The notes under the pieces are model-generated. The model was not told the origin of the DNA and searched no databases. It saw nothing but the letters and a program-made list of their open reading frames with translations. The position numbers were made by a program, and so were the translations under genes. Shown here piece after piece: positions 37,531 to 48,766 of a stretch of DNA of 64,000 nt. Positions within the stretch are counted from its first letter, which is position 1. Every line of letters starts with the position of its first letter. Origin of the DNA: Tenrec ecaudatus (Eukaryota; Chordata; Mammalia; Afrosoricida; Tenrecidae); assembly GCF_050624435.1 (NCBI RefSeq), contig NC_134535.1, forward strand, positions 126,405,731 to 126,469,730, read 5' to 3'.

Positions 37531-37954
37531 AGTGTACCAGCCATTTACCATGTGTTGTAAGCAGCATCCTAGGGTGGACGTGTATTTGGGGGTGATGTGG
37601 ATGGAGGAGGAGGAACCGCTCAGAAACGGGGGGACGATGGTTGCACAGCTCCAAGATGAGAATTACTGTTACTGAGTTGTATGTGTGGAAACTCCGGTTG
37701 TGGTGCATTTGGGCACATAGAGTCCCAACAAAATAAGTTGTTTTTTTTTTTTTTTTTAAGTTTTGTTTTCCAAAAAGGGAGGACCCTTTTGATTCTTGGG
37801 ACACCATTATCATTTTCTCTGTCGGCATTCATAGTGTGATTTCTTCCTTCCTAGGCTGCGTTTTATGCTAAGTAAATTCTCAAAACGAATTATTGGGATG
37901 GCCCCAAACATCGTTAACCCTGTTTTCTCTCCCTCCCTCCCTCCCTCCCACCAG

Positions 37955-40900
37955 GCTACCCATTAGCTTTGTTTTATCGGCATTACCTTTTCTACAAGGA
38001 CAGCTACCTCATCCATCTCTTCCACACCTTCACAGGCCTCTCGATTGCTTATTTTAACTTTGGTAAGTGAACTGCGTTAGGAGTGACACTAGAATATAGA
38101 GGACTTGGGAAAGAAGCAATTTTGAACAAAATACTCTGGAGAGAACTGGATGGCTACAGAAGCTCTCTGGGGGATGCTCCACCCTTCCTGCTGCCCTGTC
38201 CTGTGTACCCACTCCCCTCCCAGCTAGGGGCACGGCGGCCAGACCCAGCCGGAGAGCTTCTCTCCACGGCCGCGCTCACTGACCGACAGACCCACGCAGT
38301 CCCTGCTCAGAGTCAATGCTCAGCTCAAGCAATTCAGAAATAGGACCCGCCCAGGAGATCCTTATATTTATGTCATTAACTCCTGCTAAAGAAGACCCAT
38401 CCTCTCCCCCAACAGATCTCACTCTTAGCCCTTCCCAGAAGTGAAACCTCCTGAAAAGACAGTTCTGACAAAGGTCCAATAATTAGGTGAGGTGTAAGTA
38501 ACCTATATGATGCAGATGCACACAGGTAGGAAACCAGTCCACCGAAAGCCCCCCTTAATGAACACCAACCCATTGCCTCACATTTCTCTTGTGGGAAATC
38601 CCAAGAATAGTCCGTGCTGTATGTGAGCTGATAGAGTTTTCCTGTGAGGCGCTCCTCACCTCGGAGGGGCGCTCTCCCTGTTCCTGAGCCATCCTTTCTG
38701 CCCAGTAAAACCTTGTGACTCGCCTTCCTTTCCTTTGACCAGCCCTCCCTCCCAACCAGGAGACTATCCTGGGAGCGGAAAGGAAAGCCCCTGTGCCCAC
38801 AGTTATTTCTTGTCTCTATTCTGTGAAAGTCACAAGAAGGGGGTCGTACAAAACCAGGCTCCCGTTTGCCCTCCAGGGACCCAGCTCTACCACTCCCTGC
38901 TGTGCGTTGTGCTCCAGTTCCTCATCCTCCGGCTGATGGGCCGCACCATCACGGCCGTCCTCACCACGTTTTGCTTCCAGATGGTAAGCGTCGGTCCCCA
39001 GGCACCTCAGTTGCTCTGGGCCCAGCTGACAGCAGTGACAGTGGGAGGAGGGCACGAGATCAAGAAAACAACGAGCTACTCTCCTCCCCCAGCACTTACC
39101 AGCTGTTTGACTTCAGGGAGGCCACCTCACCTGCAACCCCAATGAAATGCTTCACCTGCCTTGGATTCTGATCAGCATTAGCCCCCCCCGTATATGAGGG
39201 GTGTCGCTCGCTGGCAAGGCAGGAGGCCAGCTCAGTGAACTACAGAATCTGAGCATGCACATTCTGATCCCAGTGGACCTGCTCATTTCACTGAGAAACC
39301 TTGATGGGGGCTCTTCTAGCATCCGTTTCTCCCCGCGTGGTTTTCCAAAGACTTAATGACAGAGGCCGAGAGAAGAGCAGAGTCAACTGGATATCAGAGT
39401 CGGACAAAATCCAATAGGAATGATGGTAGAATATCCACTGTCCCCTCTCCTAGGTCTACCTTCTCGCTGGATATTATTTCACAGCCACTGGCAACTACGA
39501 TATCAAGTGGACCATGCCACATTGTGTTCTAACTTTGAAGTTGATTGGTGAGTGGTGGGTCACCTAGGCTCCTCCCTGATCAGCCCCGCCCCGCCCCCCC
39601 CCCGCCCCCCATTGCACTCCCGGCTGTACTCAGTGGGTCCTCTCCCTCTGCTGTACCCACGCCTTCTCTCTCTGCCCAGGTCTGGCGGTTGACTACTTTG
39701 ACGGAGGGAAAGACCAGGTGAGAGCTCATTCGTCTGCCAAGGAGAGTGAAGGGCTTCACCTGAGGGAAGGCGGGAGACTTGTCACCACATGACAGAATGC
39801 CAGCCAGGGCCAAAGGCAGAACCTGCCCCTCCCTCGCTCCCCAGCCTGTGTGAACGCCCTGTTCCAGAGCGCACTGAGCAAAGATCAGCAGACCTAATTT
39901 GGCCAGAATCCAGCTCATGCACCGAGTCCAGAGATCAATGCAGGGCATTTAGAAAAGCAGCAACCGGCACCTGTTGCTGAGTTACCCCCCCACACATGCT
40001 CATCTCCAAGTGAAGCAACTGTTTTCTCCACATCATTTCCACAAAGAGATGGCTATTTGAGGGCACCCCCCACCCCATCCCCAGTTTATGAGGCCCAAGG
40101 GTGGGGGGACACGCACACTGGCTCTGGTAGGGGAGATTCAAGGCCCTCCTGAACCATTCTTTCCCTTCTCCGCCTAGGACTCCTTGACCCCTGAGCAACA
40201 GAGATATGCCATTCGGGGTATCCCCTCCCTGCTGGAAGTGGCTGGCTTCTCCTACTTCTATGGGGCCTTCTTGGTGGGGCCTCAGTTCTCAATGAACCAC
40301 TACATGAAGCTGGTGCAGGGACAGCTGACTGACGTCCCAGGGAAGATACCAAACAGGTACCTGCCCCTCTGCTGAACTACCTCTCCCAAAGGCAATCCCA
40401 GCCGCGTGTCAGCACCTGGGCCCCGCGGGGCGTGCGCCCTGCTGGAAGCGGCCCCGCTGGCCTTGATCACGTCTGACCTGCAGTTGTGACATGACCATGT
40501 ACTTCCGTGCCACGGGATAGTACCCGAGCCAGTCGTGTCCCTGTCGCTAAAACCTACTTTCCATCTAAAAATGTGTTTTTTTTATGTTAACTCTGTCTTT
40601 TCCCACTGTGGGGGGTGAGAGAGACGCTCGTGGGAAAGTCACCTTATCTTTTCATTCCGTTTTCCATGACCTCAGCTGTGTCAGAGTAGAAAACTTAAAG
40701 CCCCTTCACTGAGAACGCGCCCTCACCTGTGGAGAGCAGGGACATTTGAGATGGGTTACTGTTTCTTTTCTACGTGGGGCATTCAGTCCCCGTGCAGCCC
40801 GAGACCCTGGTGCAAGAGACGCCCACCCAGCCCTCCCGGTGTGCTCTAAGCATGCAGTGCAGCTGTCCTCACGGGAGACCGAGTGTAGACTTCAGGCAGC

Positions 40901-43388
40901 AGCGCTGCTGCTCCTGCCCCAAGTGGATGAGCAAGCACAGAGGGTGGTAAAGGGAGCAGACTGCCCTCTGTGACCCCGGCTCTTCCTTTCCAGCATCGTA
41001 CCGGCTCTCAAGCGCCTGAGTCTGGGCCTTGTCTACCTAGTGGGCTACACTGTGCTCAGCCCTCACATCACAGACGATTACCTCCTCACCGAGGACTACG
41101 AGGTGAGTGGGGCCTGAGGGCGCACGCAGGCATGGCCTCATCAGAGGAGGCAAGCGCAGGATCCCCGTAGCTAGCGAACGAGGGGGCTGCACCATCGGCA
41201 AACGCATGTTGGTTTTGCTCCAGATCTGTGAGAGTTGGTGTCAGTGCCAGCCAGCCGGGACATGGTCATCAGCCAGCACTGAAGGGCCTTCGCGGGCACA
41301 GGGCTGTGCCATGTGCACTCTCTCACCCCTTCCCTTCCCCAGGAGCTAGTTCAGTGCATCCATGTGGCTCCTTGAAATGGAGAAACAGCTGCCTCTGGTC
41401 ACCCCCAGCCTGTGTTCTTCTGAGGATGGGTTTGGCAGCTTCTAGGGCAATGGGAGAGCGAGGGAAGGGGCAGGTGCTGGCTGTCCACAGCCACCCTCAG
41501 GAGGGTTCCTCAAGGGGGTGCGTAAAGCCCCTCTGTCTTACTGCTCCACGAAGGCCCTCTGTGGAGGAGCTGAGGACAGGGCCGCCCCGACTTTACAGGA
41601 AAGGAAGTGGGAGGGCGCTCTCTGGGCTGCCGCAGTGCTGAGCCCTTCCCCCCAACTGGCAGGGGGACACGTGGCCGGAGTATGGTGACAGGCAGGCGTG
41701 GTCAGCCAGCGGTTTGCAAAGGAAGACTGGGAAAGGAGCCACGGCTCGCTGCAAATGCCGTGTCCCTAATGCACATGTCTTCTTCCCGCAAGCTGCGCCC
41801 TTTCTGGTTCCGCTGCATGTACATGCTGGTCTGGGGCAAGTTTGTGCTCTACAAATATGTCACTTGCTGGCTCGTCACGGTAAGTAGAGAAGCCCCAAGG
41901 CCCCGTCCACACAGGCCGTGGGAAGGGGAGGAGGAGTGGCTAGACCCAACGCCGTGCCTCCCCCCTCAGGAAGGAGTGTGCATTCTGACCGGCCTGGGCT
42001 TCGCCGGCTTTGATGAAAACCGCAGAGCAAAGTGGGATGCCTGCGCCAACATGAAGGTGTGGCTCTTTGAGACCACCCCCCGCTTCACTGGCACCATCAA
42101 CTCCTTCAACATCAACACCAATGCCTGGGTGTCCCGGTAAGCCACCGGGCAGGGCGTGTGACCCCAATCCTGCCCGCCTGCCACTGCATCTTCAGATTGA
42201 GGGCAGGCATTCCAGTTATGTCCCCTCTGTCTGTCTCTTCCCACTTCAGGTAGAACCTCCTACCCCTCTGTGACACACACCTGCAAGCTTAGCTTTTGTC
42301 TCCCCACCCCTCTTATGAATAAAAAGACAAGCAAGATAAGCGTGAGGCTAGGGTTTCAGTCTCAGCTGCGGTTCTATGGTCTCCACTGCATTGTTTAAAA
42401 GCATCTTTTGTTTGTTTGCTTGTTTGTCCCACCACTAGAGATGTAAGCAGAGAACTGGCCTGTCCTGTTCACCACTGTGGTCCCAGCCTCAGGCACTCAG
42501 TAGGCACACAGCCATTATCTGTTGAATGAAGTGGCTTGCCCAAGATCACCCAGCTAAGCCTTGGGTCTGTTTTCTGTCTCTAAACTGTGAGTCCTAACTG
42601 CCTTTCATCTCTAAAGCTAATCAGGTAGCACTAGTACTGCCTCCCTCACCCTTGCTGGCCACAAGCAGGAGCCAGCCCGCTCCACCCCTTCCTGAGAACA
42701 CGGAGAACCTAGAGGCAGGGACCCCACGGGGAGGCAAGACCTGGTCTGAGGCTCTCTGCCCGCCCTTCTCTCTAGTTACTTCTTCAAGAGACTCAAGTTC
42801 CTTGGAAATAAAGAATTATCCCAGGGTCTCTCGTTGCTATTCCTGGCCCTCTGGCACGGCCTACACTCAGGATACCTGGTCTGCTTCCAGATGGAGTTCC
42901 TCATTGTGATGGTGGAAAGGCAGGTCAGTAGCCCTGGAGGGTCCTGATGGGAAGGATGCCGATGCCGCAGAGAGGCAGGATTCTGGAGACAAGATTCTCT
43001 CCTTCCTCCCTCCCCAGGTCGCCAGCCTCATTCGGGAGAGCCCTGCTCTGAGCAAGCTGGCGTCCATCCCCACCCTCCACCCCCTCTTCTACTTGGTGCA
43101 GCAGACCATCCACTGGCTCTTCATGGGCTACTCCATGACCGCCTTCTGCCTCTTCACCTGGGACAAATGGCTGAAGGTGAGGGCCTGCTCGGGAGGACGG
43201 CAGCACCCCTGACGGCTCGGGCAGCAAGGAACACCCCGTGCCGTACACCTCATGGCCTCTTTCCCCAACAGGTGTACCAGTCCATTTATTTTCTGGGCCA
43301 TATCGTCTTCTTGAGTCTGCTAGTCATCCTGCCTTACATTCAAAAAGCACTGGTGCCAAGGAAAGAGAAGCTGAAGAAAATGGAGTAA
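37955..43388 (+). CDS. LPCAT3: Lysophospholipid acyltransferase 5 (MBOAT5), exons 2-12; start exon not in view
   Basis: LPCAT3 is an ER multi-pass MBOAT enzyme that puts polyunsaturated acyl-CoA chains onto lysophosphatidylcholine and related lysolipids (Lands cycle). Coding exons: 37955-38062, 38877-38983, 39454-39547, 39680-39717, 40178-40356, 40994-41102, 41793-41879, 41970-42136, 42776-42923, 43018-43176, 43272-43388 (stop 43386-43388). All junctions are GT-AG and keep frame. The 437 residues match human LPCAT3 from Gly51 to the end, so only the first 50 codons are missing; the first codon here is split after its first base. The MBOAT residues are visible: the histidine of LWHGLHSGY in exon 10 (about His374 on a 487-aa protein) and the asparagine of FNINTNAW in exon 9 (about Asn338). 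The C-terminus KKME is a KKxx ER-retention signal. The first coding exon was not found in 1-37954 and probably lies upstream. Gene assignment is secure; the boundaries were called by eye. Confidence 0.95.
42350..42600 (-). repeat. L2/MIR-like fragment in LPCAT3 intron 9
   Basis: CTCAGTAGGCACACAGCC...TGTTGAATGAAGTGG and AAGATCACCCAGCTAA resemble old L2/MIR ends; orientation is uncertain. Confidence 0.4.
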
Positions 43389-44225
43389 CCTCACCTCCCT
43401 GGTAAGTAGGCGGCCCTGGAGCTAGACTCAAGACCACCAGGGGCGGGGCAGAAAAGTTCCTATCCCGTCAGCCCCCCCAGCGGACAGGGGTCCACTGGCC
43501 CACAGGGTCTGCATGCCTGATGTGATGGCAGAAGTCGTCCATCTGAATCTGGTGGCCACAGGAGCCACAACCGGCAGACCGGTGGCAGTTGTGCACCATG
43601 TGCCAGCGTGACTGGAGCCTGGGCGCCTGCCTCCCGCCCGCTGTGTTGAGCGCTTCACAGCAGACACGTGCGCGTCCGGCTCCCAGCAGCAGCTGTGATC
43701 CATCTTATCGGCTTGTGTCCCTTTCACAGGACCCCCGCCTCGCCCCGCCCCGCCCCGAGCACACAGAACACGGAGCCAGGGGACTGGAAGACATGGCACT
43801 CCTTGCTGTGCCTCTGCTGCCAGCCAAGTCTTCATCCGGGCCAAAGGGGAACTCTTGTGGGTGGAGCCGAGGGGCCGTGTCCCCCTCTGGACTCCCCCAG
43901 CACGCTGCCTTATCTCTCCCTCTAGCCAGGAATCTGTTGGGTTTTTCTTCTGCCAATTTACTACGATTGTATATGTGCCGCTACCACCACCCCTCCATGG
44001 GAGGGGGGAACAGACGTGGGGCACGAGGCCCCGCCTTTTCTACCTTGGAACTGTACCGTATAAAATCACTCTGTTTGTTCCGTTTTTCACTCCTCGTCTC
44101 GGCTGCCTTCTTTCCAACAAAAGCCCCCCCACCTGCCATTGCTGAAAACATCCGGGCCCCTCCTTTAGAGCGCTGCACTGCACACAGGGCACTTGGAAAT
44201 AAAGCCCCTTCCCAAGCCTGGAGCC
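43389..44225 (+). other. LPCAT3: LPCAT3 3'UTR with a 3'UTR intron and poly(A) signal
   Basis: A consensus donor (GTAAGT at 43402) lies 13 nt after the stop codon and a pyrimidine-rich acceptor ends at 43729, so the last exon (43730 to about 44225) is wholly untranslated. AATAAA stands at 44198-44203. The intron is too close to the stop to trigger nonsense-mediated decay. The long open frame at 43589-44260 lies in this intron and UTR and is not a gene. Confidence 0.7.
44198..44203 (+). terminator. Poly(A) signal of LPCAT3
   Basis: Canonical AATAAA on the plus strand, about 810 bp past the LPCAT3 stop. The EMG1 3' end lies just beyond it on the other strand. Confidence 0.7.
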
Positions 44226-44343
44226 AAGCTGAGAGCGTGGGGGCCTCCTGTCGCACCTGAGGTCTGAGGGAAGTAACTATTAGACGTTGTAAGACCCTAA
44301 AAAGCCCACCCCCAAGAACAACCAGGTTTACATAAAAATTGTG

Positions 44344-44349
44344 TTTATA
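44344..44349 (-). terminator. Possible variant poly(A) signal of EMG1
   Basis: TATAAA on the minus strand, about 140 bp past the EMG1 stop. No canonical AATAAA was seen on this strand between here and the LPCAT3 3' end. This would place the two cleavage sites about 100 bp apart, tail to tail. Confidence 0.35.
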
Positions 44350-44484
44350 GGATAAACTAACGCCCCACGTACAGCCCTGGCTTCCAGTCTCCAGGGTCGA
44401 AGAAGGAAGGTCATCTCTCAGCAGGCAGCTCAGCAAGAATCAAGGGGTGTCAACAGTCTGTGCTGTGGAGCCAAGGGGCTGCCG

Positions 44485-47400
44485 TCAGACGACGCCCCAC
44501 ACTTGTTCGAAGGCTGTGGTCAGCTTCGCACAGGTGAGGGCGGCAGAAAGCGGGTAGTTGCTGATGGACACAGTCTTCTCTGTGTAGTCCACGTCGACCT
44601 AGGGAGGAAAGAAGGGGTCCTGTCGGCAGGAGCAGGACAACAAGGCTGCACTGCTCCCCCGCGTGCGATCCGGGGCCACGGTCAGACAAAGGGTCGCAGT
44701 GCTACCAGAGACCCGGAAGTCCTCAAAGGCCAGGTCCTGGGACAGGACGTGGGACCTCCAGTTCACTCTGGTTCTCCCCTGAGCGCGAAATCAGACCTGC
44801 TAACTGCGCTCTGCATTCTGTGCCAAGTCTCAGCTCAACAGCGGAGCAGGCACCGCCCCCAGAGGACCGAGAAGCAAGCAAGCAAGCGCGCACACACAGT
44901 CCTCTGAGACCCACTACGCCCTCACCTGGCCATGCGCAAAGGCCCCCACAACAAAGACAATGGGGTCACTGCTGGGCACCAACTCTCGCACATCGCTAAC
45001 GACTGGACTGGAAAAAGAGGTGCCAATTTTCATACATCCAACTGGGAAGTGATCTGACACGGGGTTCTTAATTACCTTTAAAAAGAAAAAAAATGAACAT
45101 CAGTTCCTGACACGTTCTCAAAACCCTCCCTCCACCCAGTGGGCTCCACCCCTCACCTTCAGCAGCTTCTGGGGACCGTCAGCTGCTCGCACGCTGAGTT
45201 TGTGTAAAAGCTGAACTGAAGGAAGGGGGGGAAGGAGTGCAGAGCTAAGTGGAGGCCCCCACCCCTTTCCTCCGCCCAGGAACCCAATAGGTCCATGGAC
45301 TCCAGGTGTGCTTTACTCCCAGACTACACAACTGGACGAGCAAGTGATTGTCCAGCACAGGCCTGGGAGGACAGGCAGCTGGTGGGGCCAGCCCCGCGCC
45401 CTCATCCAGCCAGGAGCCCAGGCACACCCCCACCTGCACAGAGGCAGTGCCAGCTCAGAAACCTGCTAGGACAGATGAGAGCTGCAGTGGGATTGAGCTG
45501 CTGACCACGTGGCTGGCAGTCCAGCTCGAGCCCCGGCACCACCAGGCTCCTGAGAGCCTTGTTTCCCCACACACGGCAGGTGACATTGGGTCCTGGTACT
45601 GCTATCAGTCACGCTGTGGGCTCTAGTTTAAAGCATCCCTGTTTCAACTGCTCTTTCCTCTCCCCTGCTTCCCTACAGAACCTTTCAGTCCTGAGGCTCC
45701 TCACCCATGAGGCCACAGAAACGGTCGAAGGTTCTGGGGATTCGGGTCTGGGGATTCACTTCAATCAGCACATTCTTCTGGGTGTGGATGTAAACCTGTA
45801 GCAAGCCAGCTCGGTTCAGGGGGCTGTCCATCAGCATGAGTAAACTCTGGTGGGCTATGTCCGGCCTCACTTCTCCAGGGTCCCGACCGTTCTTCAGGAG
45901 CATAGCCTTGTGCTTGTCACAGTTGAGTAGTTCATACGTCCGGCCTGCCTGGAAAGCAGGCAAGATGAAGAGGGAACATTAGCTTCTATCAACCCCACGC
46001 TGCTGCTCAAGGCAGAGGGTCCCAAAACATCTGGGAACTTGTTAGAAGGGCACGTTCTCAGGCCAACTCCAGACCTGGATTCCGCTGAAACCACGAGGGA
46101 TGCTGGCACGGCCAGTCTTGGGTTTGTGAGCATGGGTGAGTTTATTTCTCACAAGAAGCAACTCGTGCGCACTGGGCAAAACAGACCATCACTACCCAGT
46201 CAGCTTATGAATGATGTGCACTAAGTGAGGAGCTATAAATCCCAAATTCTATGTCACAGGAAGGGGTCCAACGGGGGGAATTCATCTCTCACAAGTAAAA
46301 CTGGCTTATTCCCAGGTTTAAGACTAATTTCAGCAACAGGATGAAGAAAAAGCATAAGTGAGAAAATAAATGACACCCAAAATGTGAAAATTGAGACACT
46401 GAAGAATGGCAAACATTGACTGAAACTTTTTGTGAACTACAGAATCCACATGTGAAGAGCCCAACCTCACACACACACACAAAATGCCCATGGCCATCCG
46501 AGCACCAGGGCCCTGAGGCACCGTCATGCACCAAGACTGCCAGAAACCAGAGACAGGAAAGAGTCTAGAGTTCTTTGTCCTCAGAGATCATTCTCACTGA
46601 AACGGCAAACTAAACCACCACAGTGTTTAGACTGATAAACTTGAAGCACAAGTGAAGGGTCCCTTAACGAGTTAGTAACAGGTAATCTGAACTTAACCCA
46701 GGGAGGGGGGTCATTTCTCTGAAGAGGTCATCCTTAACTGGAGACTCAATACCTACTTATTCGGTGCATGGACAAATACGTGGCAATGGAGAACATATGC
46801 AGGGGCCCTAAGAGGTAAGGGAAGGCAGTGCTTTCAAAGAACTTGAAGGCCGAGGGGGCCGGGTACAAAAAATAAATGTAGGTTTATGTTTATCAGAGGC
46901 TGCAGTCCAGAGAGGCACCTCAGAAGTGGCGATCTACTTCCCCAAACTCACCCTTGAAACGCCTGGGCAGCACACATCCTCGAGTCACATGAACTAATGG
47001 TTTGGTGTGGAATTTGGAGTGCCACTTATTTTTATATGTGAAAGAAAAGAGACCCGGACTCGGCATCAGTCTGGTGCCCGTCGACATTCTCAACCACTGT
47101 GCCGGGCTCCCAAAGAAGAGGGGCTTTTCACACACTGTCCATGGCAGCCCGAGGGACAGCCGACGTGATGTCGAAATGAGTACTCAGAGGTAATAGCAAG
47201 TACGTGCCCGATGAAGATGAGCTGATAGGTTAGCAATACCAAAACTGTAGAGGAAAATGGAAGGAAACTTGCTTAGCTGGCCATGCTAAAACATTAAAAA
47301 AATAACTTTAAGTCTTCTACAAACAAAGTGGCAGGGAAGGAGGAGGGAAAGCAGTGTCCCGCTGGACTTGCAGCGCAGGGCACCACAATCGCTCGTGTGG

Positions 47401-48410
47401 CCAGCCCCCATTGTACAACCTGCTGACAACTACCAAGATCACACACCTACAGTGCATCTCAGAACCAAGCTGGAAAACCAGGTCTGAATTCTAAAACAGC
47501 TGTCTCTTCACTGGCTACTCAAGGAACTACAGGTTTTGTTCTAAAGAGTATGAAGTCAGAGAGAACGAGAAAATTATAAAATCGTCCAAAGTTTTAAGGG
47601 ATGGAAGGGCGTATTGTTCTGAAAAGAGCTGAGCGTGAGGTAAAACAAAGATGCAAAGGTAGAAAAATAATCTTGTTCAGGCAGCGTTTGCAGGTAGCAC
47701 AGTGTGGAATGAGAGCAGACACCCATTAGCTAATTAGGCAGCCTTACAAATAAGCAAGTGGGCAGGAATCTCAGTAGATGACAGTTGACTACCTTTCTCT
47801 CTTGCCCAGTGGCCTGTCGTGGGACTCAGGACAAGGAAACGCCCCTTCCCCTGCTGCAGTTGCTCACTGCCACGCAATGCATGGGCGCACACGGTGCTCA
47901 TCTTCACAGCCGCTGGCACGCTGGGGTGCAGCCCCACCAGGCCTTCTAACGGGGTCGTCTTCAGCAGTAGCCGCCGGGCTGTCTTACTCTGCTCCGTGAG
48001 CCCCGTCCACTGCACACAAGCACCGCAGGGCCAGCAGCGGCCTGTCCCTGTAAATGCCTTTATCCCCAAATTCCGAAACAATCGGAATACAGTGCAGGCT
48101 TGAACGCGACTCAGCAACAGCAGGAGGAAACGAGCCGAGAGTCAAAGCAATGAGCTACGCGTGTGCTCTCTCCGCCCACGGGCCGCCCGGCCCATCCCAC
48201 GGGACCCAAGCCGCCGAGCCTCCCGGTTCCCACCTCCCGAACTACCTTGACGGTCTCCAGACTGGCCCCTTCCAGCACCACGATGAGCCGGCAGCCCCCG
48301 CTCCTGCTCCCCGCCCCGAGTCGGGGCCGCTTGGGCGCCCCAGCCTCCCAGCTCTGCTCCCGCTCGCCGCGCCGCTCGCCAGGCTGGAAGCGGCCGCTGG
48401 GCGCAGCCAT
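44485..48410 (-). CDS. EMG1: Ribosomal RNA small subunit pseudouridine N1-methyltransferase (NEP1)
   Basis: EMG1 is a nucleolar SPOUT-class methyltransferase. It N1-methylates the hypermodified pseudouridine of 18S rRNA (position 1248 in human) and is an assembly factor of the small ribosomal subunit. Exons on the minus strand: 48410-48246, 45948-45705, 45215-45157, 45075-44926, 44598-44485 (stop 44487-44485). They join in frame to 243 residues, against 244 in human. Recognisable stretches are MAAPSGRF at the start, [44 protein letters not shown] and [15 protein letters not shown] at the C-terminus. The aspartate mutated in Bowen-Conradi syndrome (D86 in human) is kept in RPDIAHQ. The start codon at 48410 sits in a YY1-type site and shares a promoter with PHB2. 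Intron 1 (45949-48245) is 2.3 kb with no other gene seen. Exon ends were called by eye. Confidence 0.95.
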
Positions 48411-48414
48411 CTTG
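48403..48414 (-). promoter_or_regulatory. YY1-type site overlapping the EMG1 start codon
   Basis: The minus strand reads CAAGATGGCTGC, with the EMG1 ATG as the core of the motif. YY1 sites of this form are typical just downstream of start sites of ribosome-biogenesis genes, and would imply a very short 5'UTR. Confidence 0.5.
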
Positions 48415-48766
48415 CAGGCTGGCCGGAACTTGCGCCGCTTCCAGCCGCGTGCTGCCGCGGACCTGCGCGCCGAGACTTCCTTCCGGCCGCCGTGGGGACG
48501 CGCGAGCCGGGGGGTGGCGGCGGTTGGCCAGGGGCGGGCACGTTCCGGAAGGGGCGGGGACTTCCGGTGCGCGCGGTTCCGGTGCGCGCGGCTCGGGTCC
48601 GCCGCGGGGCGGAGGGGAGCGCTCGGCGGGGCGCGCACTTCCGGTGCCCTTTCGCCTGCTCGCACTGCGGCCGGACCCTCGTGCGCAGGGTGCTGTGCTC
48701 GCACCGGGGCTGGGTGGCGGCGCGCCGGACCCCCTCCGACCCAGGCCCGCCGGCGTCCGCGCGGAC
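48411..48766. promoter_or_regulatory. Bidirectional CpG-rich EMG1/PHB2 promoter
   Basis: Only 356 bp separate the EMG1 start codon (48410, minus) from the PHB2 start codon (48767, plus). The stretch is very GC- and CpG-rich and shows no TATA box. ETS-family motifs (CTTCCGG or its complement) occur at 48480-48486, 48545-48551, 48561-48567 and 48638-48644, together with GC-box-like runs (GGGGCGGGG near 48551). A YY1-like motif (AAGATGGC on the minus strand) covers the EMG1 ATG. This is the usual make-up of divergent housekeeping promoters. Transcription start sites cannot be placed from sequence alone. Confidence 0.75.

Noticed and set aside
41607-42140. 177-codon open frame on the plus strand
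   Set aside because: It reads through introns and merges LPCAT3 exons 8 and 9, so it is not a separate gene.
43589-44260. 223-codon plus-strand frame
   Set aside because: It lies in the LPCAT3 3'UTR intron and final exon; no protein family features.
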